Assembly: GCA_001003205.1 (NCBI GenBank)
Contig: LCOU01000026.1
Location: 1 to 20,678 of the forward strand
Reading direction: 5' to 3'
Length of the DNA stretch: 20,678 nucleotides
Source: Parcubacteria group bacterium GW2011_GWA2_47_8b
GTDB taxonomy: Bacteria; Patescibacteriota; Minisyncoccia; UBA6257; WO2-44-18
Part shown: in pieces, positions 14,618 to 20,678 of the stretch
Position numbering within the stretch: the first letter of the stretch is position 1
Layout: each line of letters opens with the position of its first letter
Translations under genes and position numbers: made by a program
The notes under the pieces: model-generated
The model's database searches: none
Seen by the model: only the letters and a program-made list of their open reading frames with translations
Told to the model about the DNA's origin: nothing

Positions 14618-15093
14618 TCTCGTTTTAGTCCGTTAGCAACTTCCTCGAACACTCGTTCGAGGATTTTTTTGTCTTCGGCGGAGATTTTTTTCAAAACAAA
14701 CTCGCCGGCTTTTTTTCTCGGCTTTATTATACCTATTGGACTTATAGGACCAATAGGCCTTATGCCGATTCTTAACCTCCAGAAGTTCTTGGTTTTTAGC
14801 GCGGCTTGCGCGCTTTCTACTCCGTGATGGCCGGCGGCGCCGCGACCGAAAGACAATTTATATTTTCCAAGCCCAATATCGCTATCGTCATGAACGAGTA
14901 AAAGTTCTTCGGGTTTGGCACCCGCTTTCTTTAATTCTTTGGCAACAAATTTGCCGGACTCGTTCATATAAACCTCTGACTTTATTCCTTTGTCTAGGTA
15001 ATCAACAAATAAAAAACCAACGTTATGATAAGAGTTGGCATATTTTTTATCGGGATTGCCGAGACCGATGATGAGTTTTAGTTTCAAATCCAT
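14614..15093 (-). CDS. pth: Peptidyl-tRNA hydrolase, shortened
   Basis: Pth frees tRNA from stalled peptidyl-tRNA. The protein has LIIGLGNPDKKY, the catalytic His in YHNVGF, Asn in YMNESG, Asp in HDDSD, GRGAAGHHGVES and FWRLRIGIRP. I place the start at 15093 (MDLKLKLIIGLGNP, 159 residues) because an extended -10 lies 7 nt upstream; an ATG at 15102 would add only three residues and overlap that element. Usual length is 180-195. The difference lies mainly between VDYL and YMN, where 25-30 residues ending in the normal KPQT are missing (DKGIKSEV remains). The conserved GHNG Asn is His. Catalytic residues remain, so activity is plausible. It has no SD and overlaps the convergent gene at 14617 by 4 nt. 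Confidence 0.9.
   Translation of the reverse strand: MDLKLKLIIGLGNPDKKYANSYHNVGFLFVDYLDKGIKSEVYMNESGKFVAKELKKAGAKPEELLLVHDDSDIGLGKYKLSFGRGAAGHHGVESAQAALKTKNFWRLRIGIRPIGPISPIGIIKPRKKAGEFVLKKISAEDKKILERVFEEVANGLKRD
14643..14670 (+). terminator. Terminator embedded in the pth coding sequence
   Basis: CCTCGAAC (14643-14650), ACTC loop, GTTCGAGG (14655-14662), A, then seven T. It serves the plus-strand 78-residue gene but lies within the codons of the C-terminal part of Pth on the opposite strand. Confidence 0.8.
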
Positions 15094-15100
15094 ATTTCCC

Positions 15101-15109
15101 ATTTTAACA
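15101..15109 (-). promoter_or_regulatory. Extended -10 promoter of pth, leaderless geometry
   Basis: On the minus strand TGT-TAAAAT is a TGn-extended -10 ending 7 nt before the ATG at 15093. No good -35 is visible. The position predicts a leaderless mRNA and supports 15093 over 15102 as the start. Confidence 0.5.
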
Positions 15110-15135
15110 TCAGAACAATAAAATCAGGAAATAAT

Positions 15136-15168
15136 AAAAAATCCTCTCCGAAGTACTTCGGAGAGGAT
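15136..15168 (-). terminator. Perfect 28-bp palindromic terminator
   Basis: Positions 15141-15154 and 15155-15168 are exact reverse complements (ATCCTCTCCGAAGT and its complement). Five A at 15136-15140 give the U-run on the minus strand. It ends the GC-rich cassette 12 nt after that gene's stop and shields pth from read-through. Confidence 0.88.
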
Positions 15169-15180
15169 CGGGGCGCATCC

Positions 15181-15540
15181 CTACGCGCCTTTGCGAACCA
15201 GTTCTGCCCAGCGCTGTTCGGCCAGGCGTTCCCACTTGCACCTGGTTGCCTCGCTGGCAAACTGGCACCGCCCTGCTTCAGAGATCAACCACTTGAGGAC
15301 CACGGGCGAGGGGGCGCGCCGGATGCGATCCGCCAGGCTCAACTCCTTGATGTCCAGGGGCGGATTGGCCGAGGGGATTTTCTGCCAGCGTCGCTCGATG
15401 GCTTCCCGGCGCTCGGCGGCCATCTTGGCCTCGTGGGCATCAACGGCCTCGGCGCGGGAGTCCAGCGTCTTGTGGCGGCGCGAAACCCAGCCCGCCTCCC
15501 TGGCCTCCGCCGACTTCGCAAAACGAGACGGTGCGGACAT
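15181..15540 (-). CDS. Unknown 119-residue charged protein in a GC-rich cassette
   Basis: I do not recognise this protein. The start MSAPSRFAKSAEAREAG at 15540 is set by the strong AGAGGAGG site ~7 nt upstream; the frame is open further upstream but without another supported start. The protein is highly charged and Ala/Arg-rich, predicted mostly helical (RAEAVDAHEAKMAAERREAI, WERLAEQRWAELVRKGA), with two cysteines and several tryptophans, and no signal peptide or membrane segment. It could bind nucleic acid or a protein partner, but nothing specific is visible. Base composition is strikingly GC-rich compared with both neighbours. With a near-consensus promoter, SD and palindromic terminator it looks like a transferred stand-alone gene. 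Confidence 0.75.
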   Translation of the reverse strand: MSAPSRFAKSAEAREAGWVSRRHKTLDSRAEAVDAHEAKMAAERREAIERRWQKIPSANPPLDIKELSLADRIRRAPSPVVLKWLISEAGRCQFASEATRCKWERLAEQRWAELVRKGA

Positions 15541-15571
15541 AGCGGCCTCCTCTAGTAAGGGAACTATGACT

Positions 15572-15600
15572 ATAATAGCAAAATTTTTAAGTAAAGTCAA
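15572..15600 (-). promoter_or_regulatory. Promoter of the GC-rich cassette gene
   Basis: On the minus strand TTGACT (complement of 15595-15600), a 17-nt spacer, TATTAT (complement of 15572-15577). It gives a leader of about 25 nt including AGAGGAGG. Its AT-rich sequence contrasts sharply with the gene it drives. Confidence 0.78.
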
Positions 15601-15724
15601 ATTTATTGAGGGGTCGGGTTAATTTTCAATTTTCAATTCTTAATTTTCATTGAATGTTTCAATTTTTGAATTTTCAAACCGTTTTGATAATTGTTTCATT
15701 CCTACCTGCCGGAAGGTAGGGTAA
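15601..15724. other. AT-rich intergenic spacer with a small hairpin before lepB
   Basis: Low-complexity AATTTTCAA-like repeats occupy 15620-15680 (degenerate copies of TTTTCAATT/TTTTGAATT on both strands). A hairpin CCTACCT-GCCGGA-AGGTAGG (15701-15720) stands 4 nt before the likely lepB start. No ORF is supported and no clear promoter for lepB is visible. Confidence 0.5.
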
Positions 15725-16249
15725 ATTGATTTTAAGAAATTCTGGTCATCGGTTTGGGAAATATCGGAAGTTGTTATAATTTCTTTAGTCACGGTATTTA
15801 TAATCCGCAATTTCCTCGCCCAGCCCTTCTTGGTCAGCGGCGCCAGTATGGAGCCGAACATTTCCAACGAAAATTATTTGATTATTGACGAAATTACTTA
15901 TCGTTTTCGCGAGCCGGAGCGGGGGGATGTTATTGTGTTCCGTTATCCCAATGATCACTCGGTCTTTTTCATTAAAAGGATTATCGGTCTTCCCGGAGAT
16001 AGAGTGGTGATAAACCGCAACACCGCCCTGGTCTTTGACGGAGAGAAAGAAATTAAGATTAGCGGGCCGGTTAACGGTCTTGTAGATACCGTTTTGGGCG
16101 AAAACAAGTATTTTGTCGTGGGAGACAACCGTTATAATAGTTTTGACTCCCGCAATTGGGGTCCGATCTCCCGGAGTGATATAGTCGGAATAGCGCGCCT
16201 GCGGGTGTTTCCAATTAACGAGTTCGGAATAATAAAAAATGGCCTCTAA
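15725..16249 (+). CDS. lepB: Signal peptidase I, probable ATT start
   Basis: This membrane serine protease cleaves Sec/Tat signal peptides outside the cytoplasmic membrane. The catalytic Ser lies in SGASMEPN and the catalytic Lys in FFIKRIIGLPGD; GDVIVFRYPND and GDNRYNSFDSRNWGPI complete the family boxes. The family needs an N-terminal membrane anchor before the Ser box, and the open frame supplies it: DFKKFWSSVWEISEVV, then IISLVTVFIIRNFLAQPFLV. That frame begins after a TAA at 15722-15724 and contains no ATG, GTG or TTG until a TTG at 15830, which would remove the anchor. The best start is therefore ATT at 15725 (174 residues), a rare initiation codon; a sequencing error is the alternative. 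It overlaps hisS by 11 nt. Confidence 0.85.
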   Translation: MDFKKFWSSVWEISEVVIISLVTVFIIRNFLAQPFLVSGASMEPNISNENYLIIDEITYRFREPERGDVIVFRYPNDHSVFFIKRIIGLPGDRVVINRNTALVFDGEKEIKISGPVNGLVDTVLGENKYFVVGDNRYNSFDSRNWGPISRSDIVGIARLRVFPINEFGIIKNGL

Positions 16250-17522
16250 CAAGAAAGTAAAAAAATCCATAATTACCGTTCCGAAAGGAATGCATGACAT
16301 CTTACCTGATGGGCAGCCGCTTTGGGAAAAAATACGCAAAATCGCCAAAGAAACGGCGGACTTTTACAATTTTTCCAGAATTGACACGCCGATATTGGAA
16401 CGGGCGGAGTTGTTTGAGCGCTCGCTCGGGGAAACCTCCGATGTTATTGAGAAGCAAATGCTCGTTATCCGCGGCAAGGGCAGGGACTCGCTCGCTCTGC
16501 GTCCCGAAGGAACGGCGCCCATTGCCCGCGCCTACATTGAAAATGGCCTTAGCCGCCTCGGCCAGCCGCTGAAGCTGTATTATGAAGGGCCGATGTTCCG
16601 CCACGAACAGCCGCAGGCCGGCCGGTTCCGCCAGTTTCACCAAGTCGGCTTTGAAATTATCAGCAATGATAGCGACCCCATATACGATGCCCAGGTTATT
16701 ATTGCCAGCTACCGTTTTCTTCAGGATTTAAAAATTAAAGATTTGAATTTACAGCTCAACAGTATTGGTTGCGCAAAATGCCGCCCGGTTTTTCGGAAAA
16801 AACTGATAGACTACTACTCTTCAAAAGAAAAATCTTTGTGCGGTGACTGCCGTCGTCGTCTGCGTCTTAACCCCCTTCGCCTTTTGGACTGCAAAAACGG
16901 GGGTTGTGTCGCTCTCAAAAAAGAATCCCCGAGTATTTTGGATACGCTTTGCTACGATTGCAAACGGCACTTCAAGAAAGTTTTGGAATTTTTGGAAGAA
17001 GTAAAGCTTCCATACACGTTGAACCAATTTTTGGTTCGCGGCTTGGACTATTACAGCAAAACCGTGTTTGAAATTTTTACTGAAGGGTCGGGGCTGGCAC
17101 TGGCAGCCGGCGGCAGGTATGATTATTTGCTTGAAATGCTGGGAAAATACGCTCCCGGGGTTGGTGGGGCGGCTGGCCTTGAGCGTTTGGTGGAAGTTAT
17201 CAAGTCTAAGGGGGTCAATTTGCTGGGACGGCCCAAGCCTAAAGTTTTCCTTATTCATATTGGTGACTTAGCGAAGGTTAAGGCTCTTTCTCTGATAGAA
17301 ACATTGCGTGAATCCGGCTTGGATATATTGGAATCGTTGGGTAAAGAATCGTTACGCGCCCAGCTTAAAGCGGCTGACAAAGCCAGCTCTACTCTTTCTC
17401 TGATTTTTGGCCAGCAGGAAGCGTTTGAACAATCTATTATAATCCGTGATATGAAAAGTGGCGCGCAGGAAACTGTTCCGTTAAAGAAGGTAGTAGACGT
17501 TCTCAAACGGCGGCTACGCTAA
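16239..17522 (+). CDS. hisS: Histidyl-tRNA synthetase
   Basis: A 427-residue class II aminoacyl-tRNA synthetase charging tRNA-His. PKGMHDILPDGQPLW opens the catalytic domain. Motif 2 lies at YYEGPMFRHEQPQAGRFRQFHQ, with the ATP/His-binding RPEGTAPIARAYI before it. The histidine-specific loops are LVRGLDYYSKTVFEI and AAGGRYDYLLEMLG. An insertion with cysteine pairs (CAKC, CGDCRRR, CKNGGC, CYDC, about residues 178-245) looks zinc-ribbon-like. The C-terminal anticodon-binding domain (KPKVFLIHIGDLAKVKALSLIETLRESGLDI onward) is complete. Length is normal and all motifs are intact. It overlaps the end of lepB and has no SD. Confidence 0.96.
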   Translation: MASNKKVKKSIITVPKGMHDILPDGQPLWEKIRKIAKETADFYNFSRIDTPILERAELFERSLGETSDVIEKQMLVIRGKGRDSLALRPEGTAPIARAYIENGLSRLGQPLKLYYEGPMFRHEQPQAGRFRQFHQVGFEIISNDSDPIYDAQVIIASYRFLQDLKIKDLNLQLNSIGCAKCRPVFRKKLIDYYSSKEKSLCGDCRRRLRLNPLRLLDCKNGGCVALKKESPSILDTLCYDCKRHFKKVLEFLEEVKLPYTLNQFLVRGLDYYSKTVFEIFTEGSGLALAAGGRYDYLLEMLGKYAPGVGGAAGLERLVEVIKSKGVNLLGRPKPKVFLIHIGDLAKVKALSLIETLRESGLDILESLGKESLRAQLKAADKASSTLSLIFGQQEAFEQSIIIRDMKSGAQETVPLKKVVDVLKRRLR

Positions 17523-17556
17523 GTTTCTACGAATAACGAATAAAATAATTAGCCAT

Positions 17557-17585
17557 TTGCTTAATTAGCGGCCATTAGTTATTAG
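17557..17585 (+). promoter_or_regulatory. Promoter of the hit operon, leaderless geometry
   Basis: TTGCTT (17557-17562), 17-nt spacer, TATTAG (17580-17585). The hit ATG is at 17593, 7 nt after the -10. The same -35 hexamer occurs at the minus-strand promoter 2962-2990. Confidence 0.5.
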
Positions 17586-17592
17586 TAAGCGT

Positions 17593-17919
17593 ATGGACTG
17601 CATATTCTGTAAGATAGCGAAAAAGGAAATCCCAGCCGAGGTTATTATGGAAACGGCGGAAGTCATGGCTTTTAGGGATACTCATCCGTCGGCGCCCGTG
17701 CACTATTTAGTTATTCCGAAAGAGCACATCCAATCCATTGCCCATTTGCAAAATAATCACAACGAAATTATCGCGAAGGTCATTTATGCCGCTAAAGCGG
17801 TTGCCGAAAAAATCGGGCTGAAGGGATACAAGCTGGTTTTTAACGTCGGTCGGGAAGGTGGGCAAATAATAGACCATTTGCACCTTCATTTGCTCGGCGG
17901 TTGGACAAAAAAAGAATAA
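17593..17919 (+). CDS. HIT family nucleotide hydrolase
   Basis: A 108-residue HIT protein (HinT-like), close to the normal ~110. MDCIFCKIAKKEIPAEVI is the classic opening, with a CxxC that can bind zinc. FRDTHPSAPVHYLVIPKEHI follows, and the histidine triad appears as IDHLHLHLLGG near the C-terminus, where the middle His attacks the alpha-phosphate of nucleotide phosphoramidates or dinucleoside polyphosphates. The exact substrate is not predictable. It heads a run hit-rpsU-yqeY-ybeY-ftsA with very small gaps, a typical order in this lineage. No SD; the start sits at the predicted transcription start. Confidence 0.94.
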   Translation: MDCIFCKIAKKEIPAEVIMETAEVMAFRDTHPSAPVHYLVIPKEHIQSIAHLQNNHNEIIAKVIYAAKAVAEKIGLKGYKLVFNVGREGGQIIDHLHLHLLGGWTKKE

Positions 17920-17939
17920 ATAGTTATTATCTAACAACT

Positions 17940-18152
17940 ATGATGGAGGTAAGAAAAAAAGAGGGCGAAGCGGTTAATTCACTGATTTTCCGTTTCATCA
18001 AAAAAGTTCAGCAAAGCGGAATTTTGCGCGAGACAAAAAAGCGACGGTTTCATACGAGGCCGGTCAATCGCCTGAAGCGCAAATTGTCTGCCTTGCACCG
18101 TGAAGAGAAAAAACGCGAGCGGGAAATTGCCAAAAAATTGGGCGAATTTTAA
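17940..18152 (+). CDS. rpsU: 30S ribosomal protein S21 (bS21)
   Basis: A 70-residue (or 69 if the second Met at 17943 is used) basic protein: MEVRKKEGEAVNSLIFRFIKKVQQSGILRETKKRRFHTRPVNRLKRKLSALHREEKKR in overview, matching bS21 from VRKxEGE through the KKRRF block. bS21 binds the 30S platform next to the 3' end of 16S rRNA, where the anti-SD normally lies, which is of interest because that sequence is absent here. The start lies 20 nt after the hit stop with no SD. The stop overlaps the yqeY ATG by 1 nt. Confidence 0.9.
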   Translation: MMEVRKKEGEAVNSLIFRFIKKVQQSGILRETKKRRFHTRPVNRLKRKLSALHREEKKREREIAKKLGEF

Positions 18153-18601
18153 TGCTTAGAGAAAAATTGGCCGAAGATCTGAAAACCGCGATGAAAAGCG
18201 CCGATCCCAAAACGGTCGGCGTTTTGCGTTTGTTAATCTCGGCCATAAATAACAAAGCAATAGAAAAAAGAACCAAAACCGGCAGTGACGTGCTGACGGA
18301 CGATGAAGTACTTCAAACACTTAACGGTGAGGCCAAAAAACGCAAAGAATCCGTAGAAATTTTTATAAAAGGCAATCGCGCCGATTTGGCGGAAAAAGAA
18401 AAAGGCGAGCTGGAAATTATTCAAACCTACCTCCCCAAATTAATGAGCCGCGAAGAAACCGAAAAGGCGGTGGACAGAATTTTGGCATCTGCGGCTCCCA
18501 AGGATATTGGCCTGGCAATGAAAGAGGTTATGAAGGAACTCCGCGGCAAGGCGGACTCGGCCATAATCAGCGAATTGGTAAAACAGAAAATCTCTAAGTA
18601 A
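18152..18601 (+). CDS. yqeY: GatB/YqeY domain protein
   Basis: A 149-residue stand-alone YqeY protein of normal length. MLREKLAEDLKTAMKSADPKTVGVLRLLISAINNKAIEKR-type N-terminal helices, KRKESVEIFIKGNRADLAEKEKGELEIIQTYLP in the middle, and DIGLAMKEVMKELRGKADSAIISELVKQ at the end match the family in order. The fold equals the C-terminal tRNA-binding domain of GatB and suggests a role in tRNA-dependent amidation or another tRNA interaction; the precise role is unknown. It overlaps rpsU by 1 nt. A bS21-YqeY neighbourhood is widespread in bacteria. Confidence 0.92.
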   Translation: MLREKLAEDLKTAMKSADPKTVGVLRLLISAINNKAIEKRTKTGSDVLTDDEVLQTLNGEAKKRKESVEIFIKGNRADLAEKEKGELEIIQTYLPKLMSREETEKAVDRILASAAPKDIGLAMKEVMKELRGKADSAIISELVKQKISK

Positions 18602-18605
18602 TCCA

Positions 18606-18989
18606 ATGAAGGTTTTGGTGGAAAGTCTAGACGCCCGACTTGACCATTTGAAACCGGCCGTTAAAAAAACTGCCATCAAAGTGGCCGGTTTTTTAAAACA
18701 AAAAAATGTTTACTTAGAGGTCTGCCTGCTTCCCACGCGGCTTATGAATAAGAACGTGCTTTCGTTTCCCGCCCCCAAAGGATTCCCCCGGCCGGATATA
18801 AAAGGGAGATGGCTTGGGGAAATTTATTTAAATCCATCGTACATCAAGGAAAATGGGGAAAATTTGGTTTTCATGCTAATTCACGGCTTTTTACACCTTC
18901 TGGGCTATATGCACGACAAAAAAAGTGATAGAATAAAAATGCAGAACAAAGAAAAAGAGCTTTTGCAATTTTTGCGCATCAAACTATGA
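18606..18989 (+). CDS. ybeY: Endoribonuclease YbeY
   Basis: A 127-residue metal-dependent RNase, slightly short. The zinc-binding signature is HGFLHLLGYMH (H3xH5xH, about residues 95-105), with Met in place of the common Asp in GYDH. MNKNVLSFPAPKGFP corresponds to the conserved NxxxTDVLSFP region but lacks the TD. YbeY participates in maturation of the 16S rRNA 3' end and 70S quality control in well-studied bacteria, so its presence with an aberrant 16S 3' end is relevant. It starts 4 nt after yqeY, has no SD, and overlaps the next ORF by ATGA. Confidence 0.9.
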   Translation: MKVLVESLDARLDHLKPAVKKTAIKVAGFLKQKNVYLEVCLLPTRLMNKNVLSFPAPKGFPRPDIKGRWLGEIYLNPSYIKENGENLVFMLIHGFLHLLGYMHDKKSDRIKMQNKEKELLQFLRIKL

Positions 18990-20407
18990 GTTCAAGTTAC
19001 ATTGTCGGTTTAGATATCGGTTCCAGCTCAATTAAAGCGGCAGTAGCCGAGGTGAAAAAAAACAAAACGCTGTCTTTGATTCAGACGTTTAAAATGCCGT
19101 CTGCCGGTTTGCGCCGCGGCGTGGTAGATGATTTACAGGAAGCTACCAGGGCAGTCAGTCAGGTTTTGGGCGAGATAAAGAAAATTTCCAACAACGCGAT
19201 TAAAAACATTTTTTTGGGCGTTGGCAGTCCGGACTTCAAGACCCAAGCCTCAAAAGGAATGGCCGCCGTTGTTCGCGCCGATTCAGAAATTAATCAAGAC
19301 GACATTGATAGAGCAACCGAAAATGCCCAGGCAATAAAATTACCGGGCAACCGAAGCGTTGTTCACTACGTTACCCAGCAGTACGTCATTGACGATATGG
19401 GAGACGTAAAAGAGCCGCTTGGTATGGTCGGCAATCGTTTGGAGGTTTTGAGTCTGATTATTCACGCCTTTGGGCCGAACGTTAAAAATTTAACCAAGTG
19501 CGTGGAAAGCGCTGGCGGCGGCGTTGCTGGTTTGATTTTCTCGCCGTTGGCGGCCAGCCGCGCGATCTTATCTAAAAATCAAAAAGAGCTTGGCACGGTT
19601 TTGGTTGACATCGGTTTCGGCAAGACCGGCATCAGCGTTTATGAAGAAAGTAAGCTTTTACACACGGCCGTTTTTCCAATCGGATCTGGCCACGTTACAA
19701 ATGACCTTGCTATCCGCCTGAAGGTTTCCGTTCCTTCGGCTGAAAATATCAAATTGACTCTTGCGGGTACAGAATACAGGATTTGTGGCGTTGGCCAGAA
19801 AATTGCGATCAGATCGGAACTGCTTGGACCGCAATTTGTTGCTTCGGCACTAGCAGCATTTGCAGTTGGGCAAAATTTTTTAATTCAATCACTTCAAATC
19901 AAAAAATCCCTTGAAAAGATCAAGCCAATGAGCGGCCGGATGAGAATTATTGCTGGCAAAAAAAAATGTATTCTGATCGACGATACTTATAATGCCAGTC
20001 CGGTTTCGGTCAAGGCCGCTCTGGATGTACTGTCAGAAATTAAATATACTGGCCGCAAAGTGGCAATTCTTGGTAATATGAATGAGTTGGGTCAATTTGA
20101 AGCGGAAGAGCATCGTCTTATCGGCGAATACAGCCGAAACAAGGCCGATTTGATTGTTTTCGTTGGAAAAAACGCTCATTTAATGGCGAAAGCAAACGGC
20201 CAGGTGGAGAACATTTTAACTTTTGACAATCGTCAAGAGCTGATCAAACCACTCAATACTATTATTAAGTCAGACGATTTGATTCTGATCAAAGCGTCGC
20301 AGAACAATAATTTTTTTGAGGAAGTGACCAAACAATTACTGAAAAATCCAGCCGAAGCGTCAGAGTTGCTGGTGCGTCAAAGTAAAAAATGGATGAAGAA
20401 AAAGTGA
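18986..20407 (+). CDS. Chimeric ORF: FtsA N-terminal half joined to MurF C-terminal half
   Basis: A 473-residue uninterrupted frame. Residues 1 to ~257 are FtsA, the actin-like protein tethering FtsZ: YIVGLDIGSSSIKAAVAEV (phosphate-1), GLRRGVVDDLQEATRAVSQVL, QYVIDDMGDVKEPLGMVGNRLEV, TVLVDIGFGKTGISVYEES (phosphate-2). From ~258 the sequence turns into MurF, UDP-MurNAc-tripeptide:D-Ala-D-Ala ligase: GPQFVASALAAFAVGQNF, SGRMRIIAGKKKCILIDDTYNASPVS, ILGNMNELGQFEAEEHRLIG. FtsA thus loses its last ~150 residues, including the second ATP-binding lobe and membrane helix; MurF loses its UDP-binding and P-loop domains. The junction is near 19751-19762. The MurF part looks more AT-rich, and mraY, the normal neighbour of murF, follows with a strong SD. 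Genuine fusion, rearrangement or mis-assembly are all possible. Confidence 0.85.
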   Translation: MSSSYIVGLDIGSSSIKAAVAEVKKNKTLSLIQTFKMPSAGLRRGVVDDLQEATRAVSQVLGEIKKISNNAIKNIFLGVGSPDFKTQASKGMAAVVRADSEINQDDIDRATENAQAIKLPGNRSVVHYVTQQYVIDDMGDVKEPLGMVGNRLEVLSLIIHAFGPNVKNLTKCVESAGGGVAGLIFSPLAASRAILSKNQKELGTVLVDIGFGKTGISVYEESKLLHTAVFPIGSGHVTNDLAIRLKVSVPSAENIKLTLAGTEYRICGVGQKIAIRSELLGPQFVASALAAFAVGQNFLIQSLQIKKSLEKIKPMSGRMRIIAGKKKCILIDDTYNASPVSVKAALDVLSEIKYTGRKVAILGNMNELGQFEAEEHRLIGEYSRNKADLIVFVGKNAHLMAKANGQVENILTFDNRQELIKPLNTIIKSDDLILIKASQNNNFFEEVTKQLLKNPAEASELLVRQSKKWMKKK

Positions 20408-20524
20408 TAATTTTACGTTTTGCAATTTTTCATTAATTTATCATTGAACATTTAATTCGATGAAAAATGAATAATTAATGTGAAATGAGAAATGTCCAAT
20501 AAAAAATAATAGACAGGAGTCACG
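20408..20524. other. AT-rich intergenic region before mraY
   Basis: 117 nt with imperfect inverted repeats of CATTAATT/AATTAATG type and no ORF. The end carries CAGGAG about 6 nt before the mraY ATG, a strong SD unlike those of the core genes in the rest of the window. Confidence 0.5.
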
Positions 20525-20678
20525 ATGGATGTGATTAAAGCTTTTTTTATCCGACCAGACGATTTGATCCGGATGAGTTGGTTCGCATTAGTGTCTTTCT
20601 CAGTGGCGATAGTTTTAACACCACTTTTAACCCGATTCCTTTATAAAAATAAGATCAGCAAGAGGATTCGGACAAGTG
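20525..20678 (+). CDS. mraY: Phospho-N-acetylmuramoyl-pentapeptide transferase, 3'-truncated by window edge
   Basis: Only the first 51 codons are visible. They read MDVIKAFFIRPDDLIRMSW, a first membrane helix (FALVSFSVAIVLTPLLTRFL), then YKNKISKRIRTS, matching the N-terminus of MraY (hydrophobic helix, TPLLxRFL, basic loop K-I-x-K-x-I-R). MraY transfers phospho-MurNAc-pentapeptide to undecaprenyl phosphate to make lipid I, the step after MurF. Its position just after a MurF C-terminal half agrees with the usual murF-mraY order. The start is set by CAGGAG 6 nt upstream. The conserved Asp-rich active site lies outside the window, so identity rests on a short piece. Confidence 0.72.
   Translation, partial: MDVIKAFFIRPDDLIRMSWFALVSFSVAIVLTPLLTRFLYKNKISKRIRTS

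Noticed and set aside
15830..16249. TTG at 15830 as the start of signal peptidase I
   Set aside because: It would remove the N-terminal membrane anchor that the family requires and that is encoded in frame just upstream.

Overview
This looks like a chromosomal fragment of a Candidate Phyla Radiation bacterium, most likely a parcubacterium (Patescibacteria). The evidence is a complete but divergent 16S rRNA gene, short versions of housekeeping proteins, a compact type IV pilus locus, and overlapping genes almost without Shine-Dalgarno (SD) sites. The lineage is inferred from sequence character, because no database search was possible.

Layout. 2-2076: the 3' part of a coiled-coil/lytic-transglycosylase-like wall protein, then rpmE (bL31) and a short prfA (RF1). 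2147-3700: small self-contained cassettes, each with its own promoter, strong SD and terminator: a coupled minus-strand pair of unknown genes and a divergent plus-strand lipoprotein gene. 3699-4508 (-): folD. 4543-4894: a sigma70-type promoter, a short terminated transcript and a structured leader. 4895-6402: 16S rRNA, with no tRNA, 23S or 5S behind it. 6506-14305: a type IV pilus locus (major pilin, membrane protein, PilB, an inverted-repeat leader, PilC, a broken minor pilin, another pilin, a WND-repeat surface protein, a PilX-like protein and a PilM-PilN fusion). 14381-15600: a 78-residue unknown gene, pth (-), and a GC-rich unknown cassette (-). 15725-17522: signal peptidase I and hisS. 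17557-20407: hit-rpsU-yqeY-ybeY and a chimeric ORF joining the front of FtsA to the back of MurF. 20525-end: the start of mraY.

How it fits together. Five core transcription units (rpmE, folD, major pilin, pth, hit) have a -10-like hexamer ending only 6-8 nt before the ATG, which predicts leaderless mRNAs. Nearly all downstream core genes also lack an SD. The 16S gene agrees with this: its 3' end has TTTAAACT where bacteria normally carry the anti-SD CCTCC. The accessory cassettes and mraY behave differently, with textbook SDs. So the window holds two translation-initiation styles and a ribosome that appears to lack the partner for one of them. YbeY (16S 3'-end maturation) and bS21 (which sits next to the 16S 3' end) are encoded in the same window.

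A second theme is missing protein segments. The wall enzyme lacks its GPAQF-type block, RF1 its N-terminal domain, Pth an internal segment, one minor pilin its hydrophobic helix (with a frameshift), the PilM-PilN protein its expected membrane segment, and FtsA and MurF are spliced together as halves. These may be natural erosion or assembly errors, and sequence alone cannot decide. The 105-bp inverted-repeat element at 9320-9424 encloses most of a 17-codon leader ORF and covers the pilC start codon. It is the best candidate for an undescribed cis-acting element.
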